Source: an uncultured Pseudomonadota bacterium (GTDB taxonomy: Bacteria; Pseudomonadota; Alphaproteobacteria; Rs-D84). Taken from it: DNA of 13,171 nucleotides. Shown here piece by piece: positions 6,677 through 13,171 of this stretch (position 1 is its first letter; every line of letters starts with the position of its first letter). The translations under genes and the position numbers were made by a program. The notes under the pieces were generated by a model, which made no database searches, had not been told where the DNA came from, and saw nothing but the letters and a program-made list of their open reading frames with translations. Location of the stretch: positions 1-13,171 of the forward strand of contig CAMVPZ010000016.1 in assembly GCA_947169505.1 (NCBI GenBank), written 5' to 3'.

Positions 6677-6704
6677 TTGTTGAAGTTTTTTATTATGCTA
6701 TAGT
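6677..6704 (+). promoter_or_regulatory. Candidate promoter of galE-mltG
   Basis: TATAGT (6699-6704) is preceded by TGC, making an extended -10 element, and TTGTTG (6677-6682) lies 16 bases upstream as a weak -35. The start would be near 6711, giving a leader of about 18 bases with AAGAGG (6717-6722) as the ribosome-binding site. Confidence 0.5.
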
Positions 6705-6728
6705 GCCAAAGGATTCAAGAGGTTTTTC

Positions 6729-7745
6729 ATGAATATATTGGTCACTGGCGGGGCGGGTTATATTGGTTCCCATACTGTTGTTGAATTACAAAATGCCGGG
6801 CATAACGTTGTTGTGATTGATAATTTATCAAATTCAAAAGCCAAATCGCTTAACCGTGTCACAGAAATTACCGGCAAAAAAGTTGATTTTTTTGAAATAG
6901 ATATTCGTGATTTTAATGCATTGGATTCTTTGTTGAATAAATATAAATTTGATTGCTGTATTCATTTTGCAGGATTAAAGGCTGTCGGGGAATCTGTACA
7001 AAAACCTTTGGAATATTATGATAATAATGTTTGTGGGACGGTCACTCTTTTGCGGGCTTTGAATAAGCATAATTGCAAAAATATTATTTTTTCCTCGTCT
7101 GCTTGTGTTTATGGTAATCCGGAAATTATACCGATAACTGAAAATTGTCCAAAGGGTAATTGTACAAATCCATATGGTGCAACCAAAAGTATGATTGAAG
7201 ATATTATGATGGATTTATATAAATCTGATTCGAATTGGAATATCGTATTGTTGCGGTATTTTAACCCGATTGGTGCTCATCAAAGCGGAAAAATTGGTGA
7301 AAATCCAAATGGAATCCCAAATAATTTGATGCCGTATATAACCCAGGTTGCTGTGGGAAAACGTGATGAATTAAGTGTTTTTGGAAATGATTATGACACG
7401 CACGATGGAACCGGTGTTCGTGATTATATTCATGTTATAGATTTGGCACGTGGTCATGTTTGTGCGTTGAATGCGATAAAAGAAAATTGTGGTTTGGAAA
7501 TATTTAATTTGGGAACGGGACATGGGTATTCTGTGTTGGATGTTGTGAATGCTTTTGAAAAAGTAAATGGATTAAAAATTCCATATGTGATAAAACCAAG
7601 ACGGGCAGGTGATGTCCCTGTCTGTTATGCTGATGCAAGCAAGGCTGAAAAGATTTTAAAATGGCATGCAGAATTTAATTTGGAAGATATGTGTCGTGAT
7701 TCTTGGAATTGGCAAAAAAATAATCCAAATGGATATGGAGATTAA
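6729..7745 (+). CDS. galE: UDP-glucose 4-epimerase
   Basis: GalE interconverts UDP-glucose and UDP-galactose using tightly bound NAD, supplying sugars for lipopolysaccharide or capsule and for galactose use. The 338-residue product matches the usual bacterial length. It is an extended short-chain dehydrogenase: NAD-binding GGAGYIGSH (7-15), SSSACVYG (122-129) with Ser124, and the catalytic YGATK motif with Tyr149 and Lys153. NLGTGHGYSVLD (260-271) and RRAGDV (291-296) are typical C-terminal substrate-domain segments. AAGAGG lies six bases before the ATG. The stop overlaps the ribosome-binding region of mltG, so the two are probably co-transcribed. No Leloir-pathway neighbours (galT, galK) are present, which points to an envelope role; this is inference. 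Confidence 0.95.
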   Translation: MNILVTGGAGYIGSHTVVELQNAGHNVVVIDNLSNSKAKSLNRVTEITGKKVDFFEIDIRDFNALDSLLNKYKFDCCIHFAGLKAVGESVQKPLEYYDNNVCGTVTLLRALNKHNCKNIIFSSSACVYGNPEIIPITENCPKGNCTNPYGATKSMIEDIMMDLYKSDSNWNIVLLRYFNPIGAHQSGKIGENPNGIPNNLMPYITQVAVGKRDELSVFGNDYDTHDGTGVRDYIHVIDLARGHVCALNAIKENCGLEIFNLGTGHGYSVLDVVNAFEKVNGLKIPYVIKPRRAGDVPVCYADASKAEKILKWHAEFNLEDMCRDSWNWQKNNPNGYGD

Positions 7746-7758
7746 AGAGGGAATATTC

Positions 7759-8760
7759 ATGAAAAAAAGACAATGGAAAAATATAAAATCATGGATTAAA
7801 TTTTTGTTGGCAATTGCTTGCGTTGTTGTCTTTTGTGTTTTTTTCATTTTTAATTTATGGTCGCCATTACAAAAGCCAGTTAGTATAGTTGTGCCAAGTG
7901 GTGCATCAGTCACACGTATGACAAATTATCTTTATAAAAACAAAATTATTAAATCCAAAGAATTATTTTATTTTTCGATTCGCATGAACGGTGGAATGAT
8001 CCAGGCTGGCGAATATGATATTCCACGTGGGGCGGGGGTTTGGACAATTGCATCTATGTTAACAAAAGGAAATATCGCAACGACAACTGTCACCATACCC
8101 GAAGGTTATACAGTTAAACAAATCAAAATGATGTTGATGAAAATTCCTTACTTGGTTGGTGAAGTGGATTGTAATGAAGAAACACCGGTGTGTGATTTGC
8201 ATGATGGTGATATTTTTCCGGATACTTACCGAATCGCTCGTGGAACATCTCGATTGGCGGTGTTGGAATTAGCACGCAAAAAAATGTTGGAAATAAAACA
8301 ATCCTTGGCGGATTATCCGTTGCCAAAACCATTAAAAGATTGGAACGAAGTTATGTCTTTGGCCGCAATCGTTCAAAAGGAAACGCCACGTATAAAAGAA
8401 ATGCCGTATGTTGCCAGTGTTTATTTAAACCGTTTAAATATAAATATGCGGCTTCAAGCAGATCCAACAGTTATTTATGCTTTGACTGATGGGCTTGGTG
8501 ATATGCAAGGCGAACCGTTGTTGTCTGGACATTTGAAAATAGACAGCCCTTATAATACATATACTAATAATGGGTTGCCACCGGCACCAATTGCTAATGT
8601 TGGACGTGATGCGATTCGGGCCGTGTTAAAGCCTGCCGATACTAAATATTTGTTCTTTGTGGCAGATGGTCGTGGTGGACATCGTTTTTCCAAAGATTAT
8701 GCTGAACATCAAAAACATCACGAGAAATGGCGGAAAATTAAGCAAAACAGAAATAAATAA
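7759..8760 (+). CDS. mltG: Endolytic murein transglycosylase MltG (YceG family)
   Basis: MltG is an inner-membrane lytic transglycosylase that cuts nascent peptidoglycan strands and is thought to set glycan chain length. The 333-residue product has a basic N-terminus, one membrane span at about residues 13-33 and a periplasmic remainder. A LysM-like part (about 41-115) precedes the YceG catalytic domain. The catalytic glutamate is Glu208 in AAIVQKETP (202-210), and the signature SPYNTYTNNGLPPAPIANVG is at 263-282. The frame is open from 7666 inside galE, but ATG 7759 is preferred: AAAGAGGG (7744-7751) lies seven bases upstream and the protein then starts with a normal membrane anchor. It follows galE after 13 bases. 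In many alphaproteobacteria mltG follows fabF directly; here tRNA genes and galE intervene. Confidence 0.94.
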   Translation: MKKRQWKNIKSWIKFLLAIACVVVFCVFFIFNLWSPLQKPVSIVVPSGASVTRMTNYLYKNKIIKSKELFYFSIRMNGGMIQAGEYDIPRGAGVWTIASMLTKGNIATTTVTIPEGYTVKQIKMMLMKIPYLVGEVDCNEETPVCDLHDGDIFPDTYRIARGTSRLAVLELARKKMLEIKQSLADYPLPKPLKDWNEVMSLAAIVQKETPRIKEMPYVASVYLNRLNINMRLQADPTVIYALTDGLGDMQGEPLLSGHLKIDSPYNTYTNNGLPPAPIANVGRDAIRAVLKPADTKYLFFVADGRGGHRFSKDYAEHQKHHEKWRKIKQNRNK

Positions 8761-8769
8761 AAAATTGCG

Positions 8770-8779
8770 ATGGCGCCAT
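8770..8779. repeat. Perfect palindrome after mltG
   Basis: ATGGCGCCAT is a 10-base perfect palindrome in AT-rich DNA, nine bases after the mltG stop. There is no T-run, so it is not a good terminator. It is a possible protein-binding site upstream of the beta-barrel gene promoter. Confidence 0.3.
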
Positions 8780-8819
8780 TATATCATCTTTTAAAGCATT
8801 TATCAAGTTATATATTTTC

Positions 8820-8871
8820 TTGCAGGTTCTGTTTTTATATGAGATAATATTCTTATCAGGGATTGACCTGA
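8820..8871 (+). promoter_or_regulatory. Promoter and leader inverted repeat of the first beta-barrel gene
   Basis: TTGCAG (8820-8825) and GATAAT (8843-8848) are 17 bases apart, and TGA directly before GATAAT makes an extended -10. Transcription would start near 8855. At that point lies TCAGG-GATTGA-CCTGA (8856-8871), a small inverted repeat that could be an operator or a 5' stem that stabilises the message. Confidence 0.6.
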
Positions 8872-8903
8872 CATTAAGTTTAACCGAAGAGAAAGGATAT
8901 AAA

Positions 8904-9509
8904 ATGAAAAAATTAGTTTTAACTTCTTTGTTGACCGTGTTCGCAGTTTCTGCTGCTAATGCTGAAACGAATTATTTCGTTGGTGGTGCTGCTGCGATAG
9001 CAACAGACAATGATCATGCAACTGTTTTGGCTGTTGCTCCAGAATTTGGTTGGAAAATGGATTCTAATTGGGATTTGGGTGTTGCAGCACGTTTTGCTTA
9101 TGATCATAAAGATGCGATTACAGTTCCAGGTGTCGGCGCTGTAGATGTTGAAACATATGGATATGGTGCAGGTGTGTTTGCTCGTTACAAAGTTGCACAA
9201 TTCGGCGATGTTAAATTGTTATTGAAAGGTTCCGTTGCTGCTGATTTTACTACATATCATTCTGATGATGCAGATAAAACAGAAACAGCAACAATGCTTA
9301 ATGCGGCTGTGATACCAATGATCACATATGATTTGACAGAATCTTTCACATTGTATGCAGATTTGAACTTCTTGGGTGTATACGCAGGATATAACTTTAA
9401 AAACAAAGACTTGGGTATAGACAGAAGTTGGGAATTCGGCGCAGTTGCTAATTCTGACAATGTTGCAAACACTGGAAATTTCAAAATTGGATTTAATTAT
9501 AATTTCTAA
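8904..9509 (+). CDS. Secreted outer-membrane beta-barrel protein (201 aa)
   Basis: The protein starts with a classic Sec signal peptide (residues 1-20, ending ANA before ETNYF). The mature part is glycine-rich with alternating aromatic and polar residues, typical of a small beta-barrel of about eight strands, and ends in FKIGFNYNF with the C-terminal phenylalanine recognised by the BAM machinery. It resembles general porin-like or OmpW-like surface proteins, but no specific family is certain. The frame is open from a TTG at 8820, but ATG 8904 is the start: GAAAGGA (8890-8896) lies upstream and the signal peptide begins there. It has its own promoter and terminator. The second beta-barrel gene downstream has a very similar signal peptide (MKK..LTSLL.VFA...A.A), but the mature proteins are hard to align by eye. 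Confidence 0.85.
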   Translation: MKKLVLTSLLTVFAVSAANAETNYFVGGAAAIATDNDHATVLAVAPEFGWKMDSNWDLGVAARFAYDHKDAITVPGVGAVDVETYGYGAGVFARYKVAQFGDVKLLLKGSVAADFTTYHSDDADKTETATMLNAAVIPMITYDLTESFTLYADLNFLGVYAGYNFKNKDLGIDRSWEFGAVANSDNVANTGNFKIGFNYNF

Positions 9510-9533
9510 TGATTGCATCGAATTTGATGATTT

Positions 9534-9563
9534 AAGCCCGGCCGATTGGTCGGGCTTTTTTTT
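9534..9563 (+). terminator. Rho-independent terminator of the first beta-barrel gene
   Basis: AAGCCCGGCC (9534-9543) pairs with GGTCGGGCTT (9548-9557) around GATT, with one G-T wobble, followed by an eight-T run. The right half is nearly identical to the terminator after the second beta-barrel gene. Confidence 0.95.
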
Positions 9564-9599
9564 AATTAGGAAAAGACTAAAAAATATGATAGAATACCC

Positions 9600-9627
9600 A
9601 TGACTAGATAAAATGTTCTAGTATAAA
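9600..9627 (+). promoter_or_regulatory. Candidate promoter with operator-like inverted repeat
   Basis: The perfect inverted repeat ACTAGA-N8-TCTAGT (9603-9622) lies between, and partly overlaps, ATGACT (9600-9605) and TATAAA (9622-9627), which are 16 bases apart and could be -35 and -10 elements. An alternative -10 is TATGAT (9585-9590) or TAGAAT (9590-9595), in which case the repeat would lie in the early leader. Either placement would suit a repressor or a stem at the 5' end of the message. Confidence 0.45.
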
Positions 9628-9651
9628 TTAATAAAAAGAAAGGACAGAAAT

Positions 9652-10446
9652 ATGAAAAAAATAGCATTGACTTCTTTGTTGGCTGTATTCGCCGCTACTG
9701 GTGCACAGGCTGCTGCAAAGAACGTTATGGACGGCAATCCATTGTATATGCCAAAGGCTGGTCACTTTTTCAGTGAAACAAGTTTAGGCTCTCAAACAAA
9801 CGAAAGTCGTGATTGGACATTGGGTGAACGTTTCGGTTTTGGTATTACAGATAATTTGGCTGTTGCTGTAAAAACATCTATGTCTGAAATAGGTGGTTTT
9901 GCAAATTATGCTTGGAATGAAATCGGTTTGGATGTTGCATATCGTTTCGTTGGCGAAGGTGCATGGAAAGTCGATTTAATCGGTGCGTATGAAGTGGGCC
10001 CAATGCGTGCTTATCATCACAATTTCGCAGATGAAGATTTGACAACATATGTTTGGACAGCAGGTATGCGTGCTGGTTATGCAACCAAAGATTGGTCTTT
10101 GATGGCACGTGCAAATTTCATCTATGCTAATTCTGAATCATTTAATTGGGCATATGATGATGATATGTGGGCAAATCACGTCTTGAATATCGGTTTCGGT
10201 GGTTTTTGGAGAATGAGTGATTATTGGAGTGGTGTTGTCACAGCCGATTATTACAAAATCTTGGATCATTATGGCAAACCAGAAGCCGCAGGTTCTTGGG
10301 ATTTGACAGCAGGGTTGAATTTGAACATTGATGCAACAAAATATATTGGTGCATATGTCACAAAAGAAATCAACCATGTTGGCAAAGGTAATTGGGAAGG
10401 CCAAGACGGTGTAGGCTTTGGTGCTAAATTTGGCATTGATTTCTAA
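9652..10446 (+). CDS. Secreted outer-membrane protein, predicted beta-barrel (264 aa)
   Basis: A Sec signal peptide (residues 1-20, ending GAQA) is followed by a mature protein rich in Gly, Trp, Tyr and alternating hydrophobic residues, ending GVGFGAKFGIDF with a C-terminal phenylalanine. This indicates an outer-membrane beta-barrel of roughly ten or more strands. I do not recognise a specific family. AAAGGA (9638-9643) precedes the ATG. Almost all leucines are TTG, and the codon style fits a well-expressed gene. It has its own promoter candidate with an inverted repeat and its own terminator. The signal peptide and terminator resemble those of the preceding gene, suggesting an old tandem duplication followed by strong divergence, or exchange of flanking parts. 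Confidence 0.82.
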   Translation: MKKIALTSLLAVFAATGAQAAAKNVMDGNPLYMPKAGHFFSETSLGSQTNESRDWTLGERFGFGITDNLAVAVKTSMSEIGGFANYAWNEIGLDVAYRFVGEGAWKVDLIGAYEVGPMRAYHHNFADEDLTTYVWTAGMRAGYATKDWSLMARANFIYANSESFNWAYDDDMWANHVLNIGFGGFWRMSDYWSGVVTADYYKILDHYGKPEAAGSWDLTAGLNLNIDATKYIGAYVTKEINHVGKGNWEGQDGVGFGAKFGIDF

Positions 10447-10463
10447 TCAACCAGAAAAAATAA

Positions 10464-10494
10464 AAAGGTCCGACCGATTGGTCGGGCTTTTTTT
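10464..10494 (+). terminator. Rho-independent terminator of the second beta-barrel gene
   Basis: AAGGTCCGACC (10465-10475) pairs with GGTCGGGCTT (10480-10489) around GATT, with two wobbles, followed by a run of T to 10494. It shares CCGATTGGTCGGGCTTTTTT with the terminator at 9534-9563. Confidence 0.93.
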
Positions 10495-10655
10495 GTGCCT
10501 TGATGAACAAAAAATAAAATCAAAAAATATTCTATGTTGTGATTGTTAGTTTTTATTTATTGTGTTGTTTTGACGTAATTTTTTATTTGTCATTTTATGT
10601 GTCTATGAACATGTAGATTTTCAGCGGTTTTGAAAGAAAAAACACAGAATTTTTC
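10495..10655 (+). other. AT-rich spacer ahead of the str operon
   Basis: No gene is visible in these 161 bases. TTGACG (10570-10575) with TTTTAT (10593-10598) at 17-base spacing might be a second, weaker upstream promoter. The rest is AT-rich without clear repeats; it could act as an UP-element region for the strong promoter that follows. Confidence 0.3.
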
Positions 10656-10683
10656 TTGACAATTTGCAAGTCTAAGTTATAAT
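10656..10683 (+). promoter_or_regulatory. Near-consensus promoter of the str operon
   Basis: TTGACA (10656-10661) and TATAAT (10678-10683) both match the sigma-70 consensus fully and are 16 bases apart. Transcription should start near 10690, leaving a leader of about 143 bases before rpsL. This is the best promoter in the window, as expected for ribosomal protein genes. Confidence 0.93.
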
Positions 10684-10689
10684 ATCTTT

Positions 10690-10832
10690 GCTTTCCGTGT
10701 AAATAAGGAAAGTAAGAAGCACAGAAATCTGCATGTTTTGTCAGATTTATAATCACGCAAATTGCGTTGAAATAAGTCTGCTTGTGGGTTTCGTATGGTT
10801 AAAAAAAGAGAATAAAAACAAAGAGATTTTGA
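10690..10832 (+). promoter_or_regulatory. Structured leader of the str operon
   Basis: Three successive hairpins can be drawn: CTTTCC/GGAAAG (10691-10696 with 10707-10712), a perfect AAATCTG/CAGATTT (10725-10731 with 10742-10748), and ACGC/GCGT (10755-10758 with 10764-10767). No T-run follows any of them, so they are not attenuator terminators. They might be a binding site for autogenous control by a ribosomal protein, or mRNA-stabilising stems. Confidence 0.5.
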
Positions 10833-11204
10833 ATGCCAACAGTAAATCAACTGATTCGGAAACCACGTAAAAAGGTAGCGGTTAAATCAACGGCACCTGA
10901 TATGATGGAAAATCCTCAAAAACGCGGTGTTTGTACACGTGTTTATACGACAACCCCTAAAAAACCTAACTCTGCTCAACGTAAAGTTGCGCGTGTTAAA
11001 TTGGCTAATGGTCGCGAAGTGACTGCATACATTCCTGGCGAAGGTCATAACCTTCAGGAACACAGTGTGGTTATGATTCGTGGTGGTCGTGTAAAGGATT
11101 TACCTGGTGTGAAATATCACATCATTCGTGGTGTCCTTGATACAAAAGGTGTCGAAAGCAGAAAACAAGGTCGTTCTCTGTACGGCGCAAAAGGTAAAAA
11201 ATAA
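10833..11204 (+). CDS. rpsL: Small-subunit ribosomal protein S12 (uS12)
   Basis: S12 is a core component of the 30S decoding centre and controls translation accuracy. The 123-residue product is full length with the invariant TTTPKKPNSAQRK segment (39-51), GEGHNLQEHSV (69-79) and GGRVKDLPGV (84-93). Lys43 and Lys88, whose substitution commonly gives streptomycin resistance, are both the wild-type residue, as is Asp89, the methylthiolation site. It is the first gene of the str operon behind a consensus promoter. The ribosome-binding site is weak (AAGAGA, 10821-10826), which together with the long leader may allow translational regulation. Identification is secure. Confidence 0.98.
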   Translation: MPTVNQLIRKPRKKVAVKSTAPDMMENPQKRGVCTRVYTTTPKKPNSAQRKVARVKLANGREVTAYIPGEGHNLQEHSVVMIRGGRVKDLPGVKYHIIRGVLDTKGVESRKQGRSLYGAKGKK

Positions 11205-11270
11205 TACACACTGGATTCAGGTGTGAGTAATTTGGGAAACCAAGTGAAGTAACAAAAAGGAATTAAAAAT
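11205..11270 (+). promoter_or_regulatory. rpsL-rpsG spacer with two hairpins
   Basis: The 66-base spacer can fold into CACACTG/CAGGTGTG with one bulged G (11207-11225) and TTGG-GAAA-CCAA (11232-11243), the latter closed by a GNRA-type tetraloop. In Escherichia coli the equivalent spacer is where S7 represses its own translation. Whether the same holds here is inference. A normal ribosome-binding site, AAAAAGG (11254-11260), follows. Confidence 0.45.
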
Positions 11271-11747
11271 ATGTCAAGACGTAAAGCTGCAACAAAACGT
11301 GAAATCTTGCCAGATTCAAAATATCATAATCTGGTTGTTGCAAAATGTATTAATGTTGTTATGTGGGACGGCAAAAAAGAAGTTGCTGAAAACATTGTTT
11401 ATGGTGCGATGGAAAAATTAAAATCTTTGGTGAAAGACGGCAAAGATGAATTGTCGCTGTTTTTGGAAGCAGTCGATGCATTAAAACCATCTGTCGAAGT
11501 TCGTGGTCGTCGTGTTGGTGGTGCAACTTATCAAGTGCCGGTCGAAGTTCGCAAAGATCGTCAACAAACTTTGGCTTTGCGTTGGTTGGTTATGTTTGCA
11601 CGTAAACGTGGTGAACGTTCTATGATCGACAGATTGTTTGGCGAATTGCGTGATGCGTTGAATGGTCAAGGTGGTGCGTTCAAAAAGAAATTGGATACAC
11701 ACAGAATGGCGGATGCAAACAAAGCGTTTGCTCACTTCCGTTGGTAA
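11271..11747 (+). CDS. rpsG: Small-subunit ribosomal protein S7 (uS7)
   Basis: S7 nucleates assembly of the 30S head by binding the 3' major domain of 16S rRNA and lines the E site. The 158-residue product has the expected length and hallmarks: the basic N-terminal arm (MSRRKAATKREILPD), the VEVRGRRVGGATYQVPVEV segment (75-93), RWLVMFARKRGE (104-115) and the C-terminal MADANKAFAHFRW (146-158). It is the second gene of the str operon. The gene ends with three consecutive in-frame TAA codons (11745-11753), ensuring tight termination just before fusA. Leucine is TTG in 11 of 15 positions. Confidence 0.98.
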   Translation: MSRRKAATKREILPDSKYHNLVVAKCINVVMWDGKKEVAENIVYGAMEKLKSLVKDGKDELSLFLEAVDALKPSVEVRGRRVGGATYQVPVEVRKDRQQTLALRWLVMFARKRGERSMIDRLFGELRDALNGQGGAFKKKLDTHRMADANKAFAHFRW

Positions 11748-11774
11748 TAATAATAAAGGAATAAGGAAAGACAA

Positions 11775-13171
11775 ATGTCAGTTGGAAAAACCGCATCTTT
11801 GGATATGTACCGCAATATTGGGATTATGGCCCATATTGACGCTGGTAAAACAACTACGTCTGAACGTATTTTATTCTATACTGGTAAGACATATAAAATT
11901 GGTGAAGTGCACGATGGTGCTGCAACTATGGACTGGATGGTTCAAGAACAAGAACGTGGTATTACAATTACGTCTGCTGCGACAACTTGTTTTTGGCGTG
12001 ATCATCGTATTAATTTGATTGATACACCGGGACACGTGGACTTTACTATGGAAGTGGAACGCTCGTTACGTGTTTTGGACGGGGCGGTTGCAGTTTTTGA
12101 ATCTGTGTCTGGTGTGCAACCACAATCTGAAACGGTTTGGCGTCAGGCGGATCGTTATAATGTTCCACGTATTTGCTTCATTAATAAAATGGACAGAACA
12201 GGTGCAAATTTCTTCCGCTGTGTTGATATGATTCGTGAACGTTTGGGTGCTAATCCATTGGTTGTTAATTTCCCAATCGGTGAAGAACAAGATTTCAAGG
12301 GTGTTGTTGATGTCGTTGAAATGAAAGGTATTATTTGGGAAGATGAAAATGGCTCGCATCCAAAGATTGGTGAAGTTCCTGCTGAATTAAAAGACAAAGC
12401 AGAAGAATTACACAACAAATTGATTGAAGAAGTTGTGACTTTGGATGATGCTGTTATGGAATCTTATATGGAGGGTAATGTTCCAGATGTTGCAACAATT
12501 AAAAAGTTATTACGTAAGGGTACAATTGCACAAAATTTTGTTCCTGTATTGTGCGGAACTGCATTTAAAAACAAAGGTGTTCAACCATTGTTAGACGCGA
12601 TTGTTGATTATTTGCCATCACCATTGGATATTCCTGCTATTAAAGGTACAAAGATGGATGGTGAAACAGAAGCGGTGCGTCATGCAGATGCCAAAGAACC
12701 ATTCAGTGCTTTGGCGTTCAAAGTTGCCAACGACCCATTCGTTGGAAATTTGATGTTTATCCGTATTTATTCGGGTAAATTACAATCTGGCTCTTATATC
12801 TATAATTCAAATCGTGATAAACGTGAACGTGTTGGTCGTATGTTGTTGATGCATGCAAACGCACGTGAAGAAATCAAAGAAGCTTCGGCTGGTGATATTA
12901 TCACTTTGGTTGGTATGAAAGAAACAATCACTGGTGATACACTGTGCGACGAAGCAAATCCAATTATTTTGGAATCTATTCATGTTCCAGAACCGGTTAT
13001 TTCTATTGCGGTTGAACCAAAAACCAAAGCGGATATTGAAAAAATGTCTTTGGGATTGCAAGCGTTGGCCAAAGAAGATCCTTCGTTCCGTGTTTCTGTG
13101 GATGAAGAATCTGGTCCAACAATTTTGGCAGGTGTTGGTGAATTGCATTTGGAAATTTTGGTTGACAGATT
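11775..13171 (+). CDS. fusA: Elongation factor G, 3' end outside the window
   Basis: EF-G is the GTPase that drives ribosomal translocation and, with RRF, ribosome recycling. The frame runs unbroken for 465 codons to the window edge; a complete protein is about 690-700 residues. The GTPase motifs are intact: P-loop AHIDAGKTT (19-27), ERGIT in switch I, DTPGH in switch II and NKMD. The G' insertion is present, followed by domain II (PFSALAFKVANDPFVGNL) and part of domain III (ISIAVEPKTKAD, then GELHLEI near the cut). ATG 11775 has AAGGAAAG (11763-11770) a few bases upstream. It is third in the rpsL-rpsG-fusA order; tuf commonly follows. The missing part is only due to the window boundary. Confidence 0.97.
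   Translation, partial: MSVGKTASLDMYRNIGIMAHIDAGKTTTSERILFYTGKTYKIGEVHDGAATMDWMVQEQERGITITSAATTCFWRDHRINLIDTPGHVDFTMEVERSLRVLDGAVAVFESVSGVQPQSETVWRQADRYNVPRICFINKMDRTGANFFRCVDMIRERLGANPLVVNFPIGEEQDFKGVVDVVEMKGIIWEDENGSHPKIGEVPAELKDKAEELHNKLIEEVVTLDDAVMESYMEGNVPDVATIKKLLRKGTIAQNFVPVLCGTAFKNKGVQPLLDAIVDYLPSPLDIPAIKGTKMDGETEAVRHADAKEPFSALAFKVANDPFVGNLMFIRIYSGKLQSGSYIYNSNRDKRERVGRMLLMHANAREEIKEASAGDIITLVGMKETITGDTLCDEANPIILESIHVPEPVISIAVEPKTKADIEKMSLGLQALAKEDPSFRVSVDEESGPTILAGVGELHLEILVDR

Noticed and set aside
7666..7758. Upstream ATG start for mltG inside galE
   Set aside because: It would place a long overlap with galE and bury the membrane anchor; ATG 7759 has a strong ribosome-binding site.
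8820..8903. Upstream start for the first beta-barrel gene
   Set aside because: It would put a hydrophobic stretch before a complete signal peptide and coincide with the -35 element; ATG 8904 has GAAAGGA ahead of it.
10690..10832. Metabolite riboswitch or transcription attenuator before rpsL
   Set aside because: No known riboswitch core is recognisable and no stem is followed by a T-run; a ribosomal-protein site fits the context better.
11662..12231. Two open frames on the plus strand over the rpsG end and fusA start
   Set aside because: They are out of frame with rpsG and fusA, whose products are unmistakable and continuous across the same bases.
11775..13171. fusA as a truncated or broken gene
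   Set aside because: The frame is open to the last base and the protein is normal for its first 465 residues; it is cut only by the window edge.

Overview
The window looks like a stretch of chromosome from an AT-rich alphaproteobacterium, possibly a host-associated or gut lineage. The reasons are an acpP-fabF pair with mltG close behind, alphaproteobacterial-looking FabF, RbfA and YqaA-type proteins, two Sec-exported outer-membrane beta-barrels, and a str operon (rpsL-rpsG-fusA). All 13 complete genes stop at TAA and leucine is mostly written TTG. The assignment is from protein character only; I could not run a database search.

Layout. 1-215: a GC-rich, hairpin-dense segment with no convincing gene, containing an imperfect repeat. 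216-797 (minus strand): a YqaA/DedA-type membrane protein, the only minus-strand gene. 798-893: divergent promoter region. 894-3059: rbfA and lepA, both acting on the 30S subunit or translation. 3113-4506: a lysine- and cysteine-rich orphan protein followed 14 bases later by a P4-type tyrosine recombinase homologue that has lost every recognisable catalytic residue. 4555-6255: acpP with its own promoter and strong terminator, then fabF with its own promoter. 6262-6462: a promoter and two tandem proline tRNA genes (anticodons CGG and GGG). 6463-6728: intergenic region with inverted repeats, a terminator and the galE promoter. 6729-8760: galE and mltG, probably co-transcribed. 8820-10494: two separate transcription units for secreted beta-barrel proteins that share signal-peptide wording and nearly the same terminator hairpin. 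10656-13171: the str operon, with a near-consensus promoter, a structured leader of about 140 bases, rpsL, a hairpin-bearing spacer, rpsG and a fusA gene cut off by the window end.

How it fits together. Most of the window is housekeeping: ribosome assembly and translation (rbfA, lepA, tRNA-Pro, rpsL, rpsG, fusA), fatty-acid synthesis (acpP, fabF) and envelope construction (galE, mltG, beta-barrels, YqaA-like protein). The unusual part is the lepA-acpP interval, where an intact open frame preserves the DNA-binding half of an integrase with a dismantled active site next to an unrecognised Cys-rich protein. The best secondary targets are the GC-rich left edge, the leader and spacer structures of the str operon, and the operator-like inverted repeat upstream of the second beta-barrel gene.
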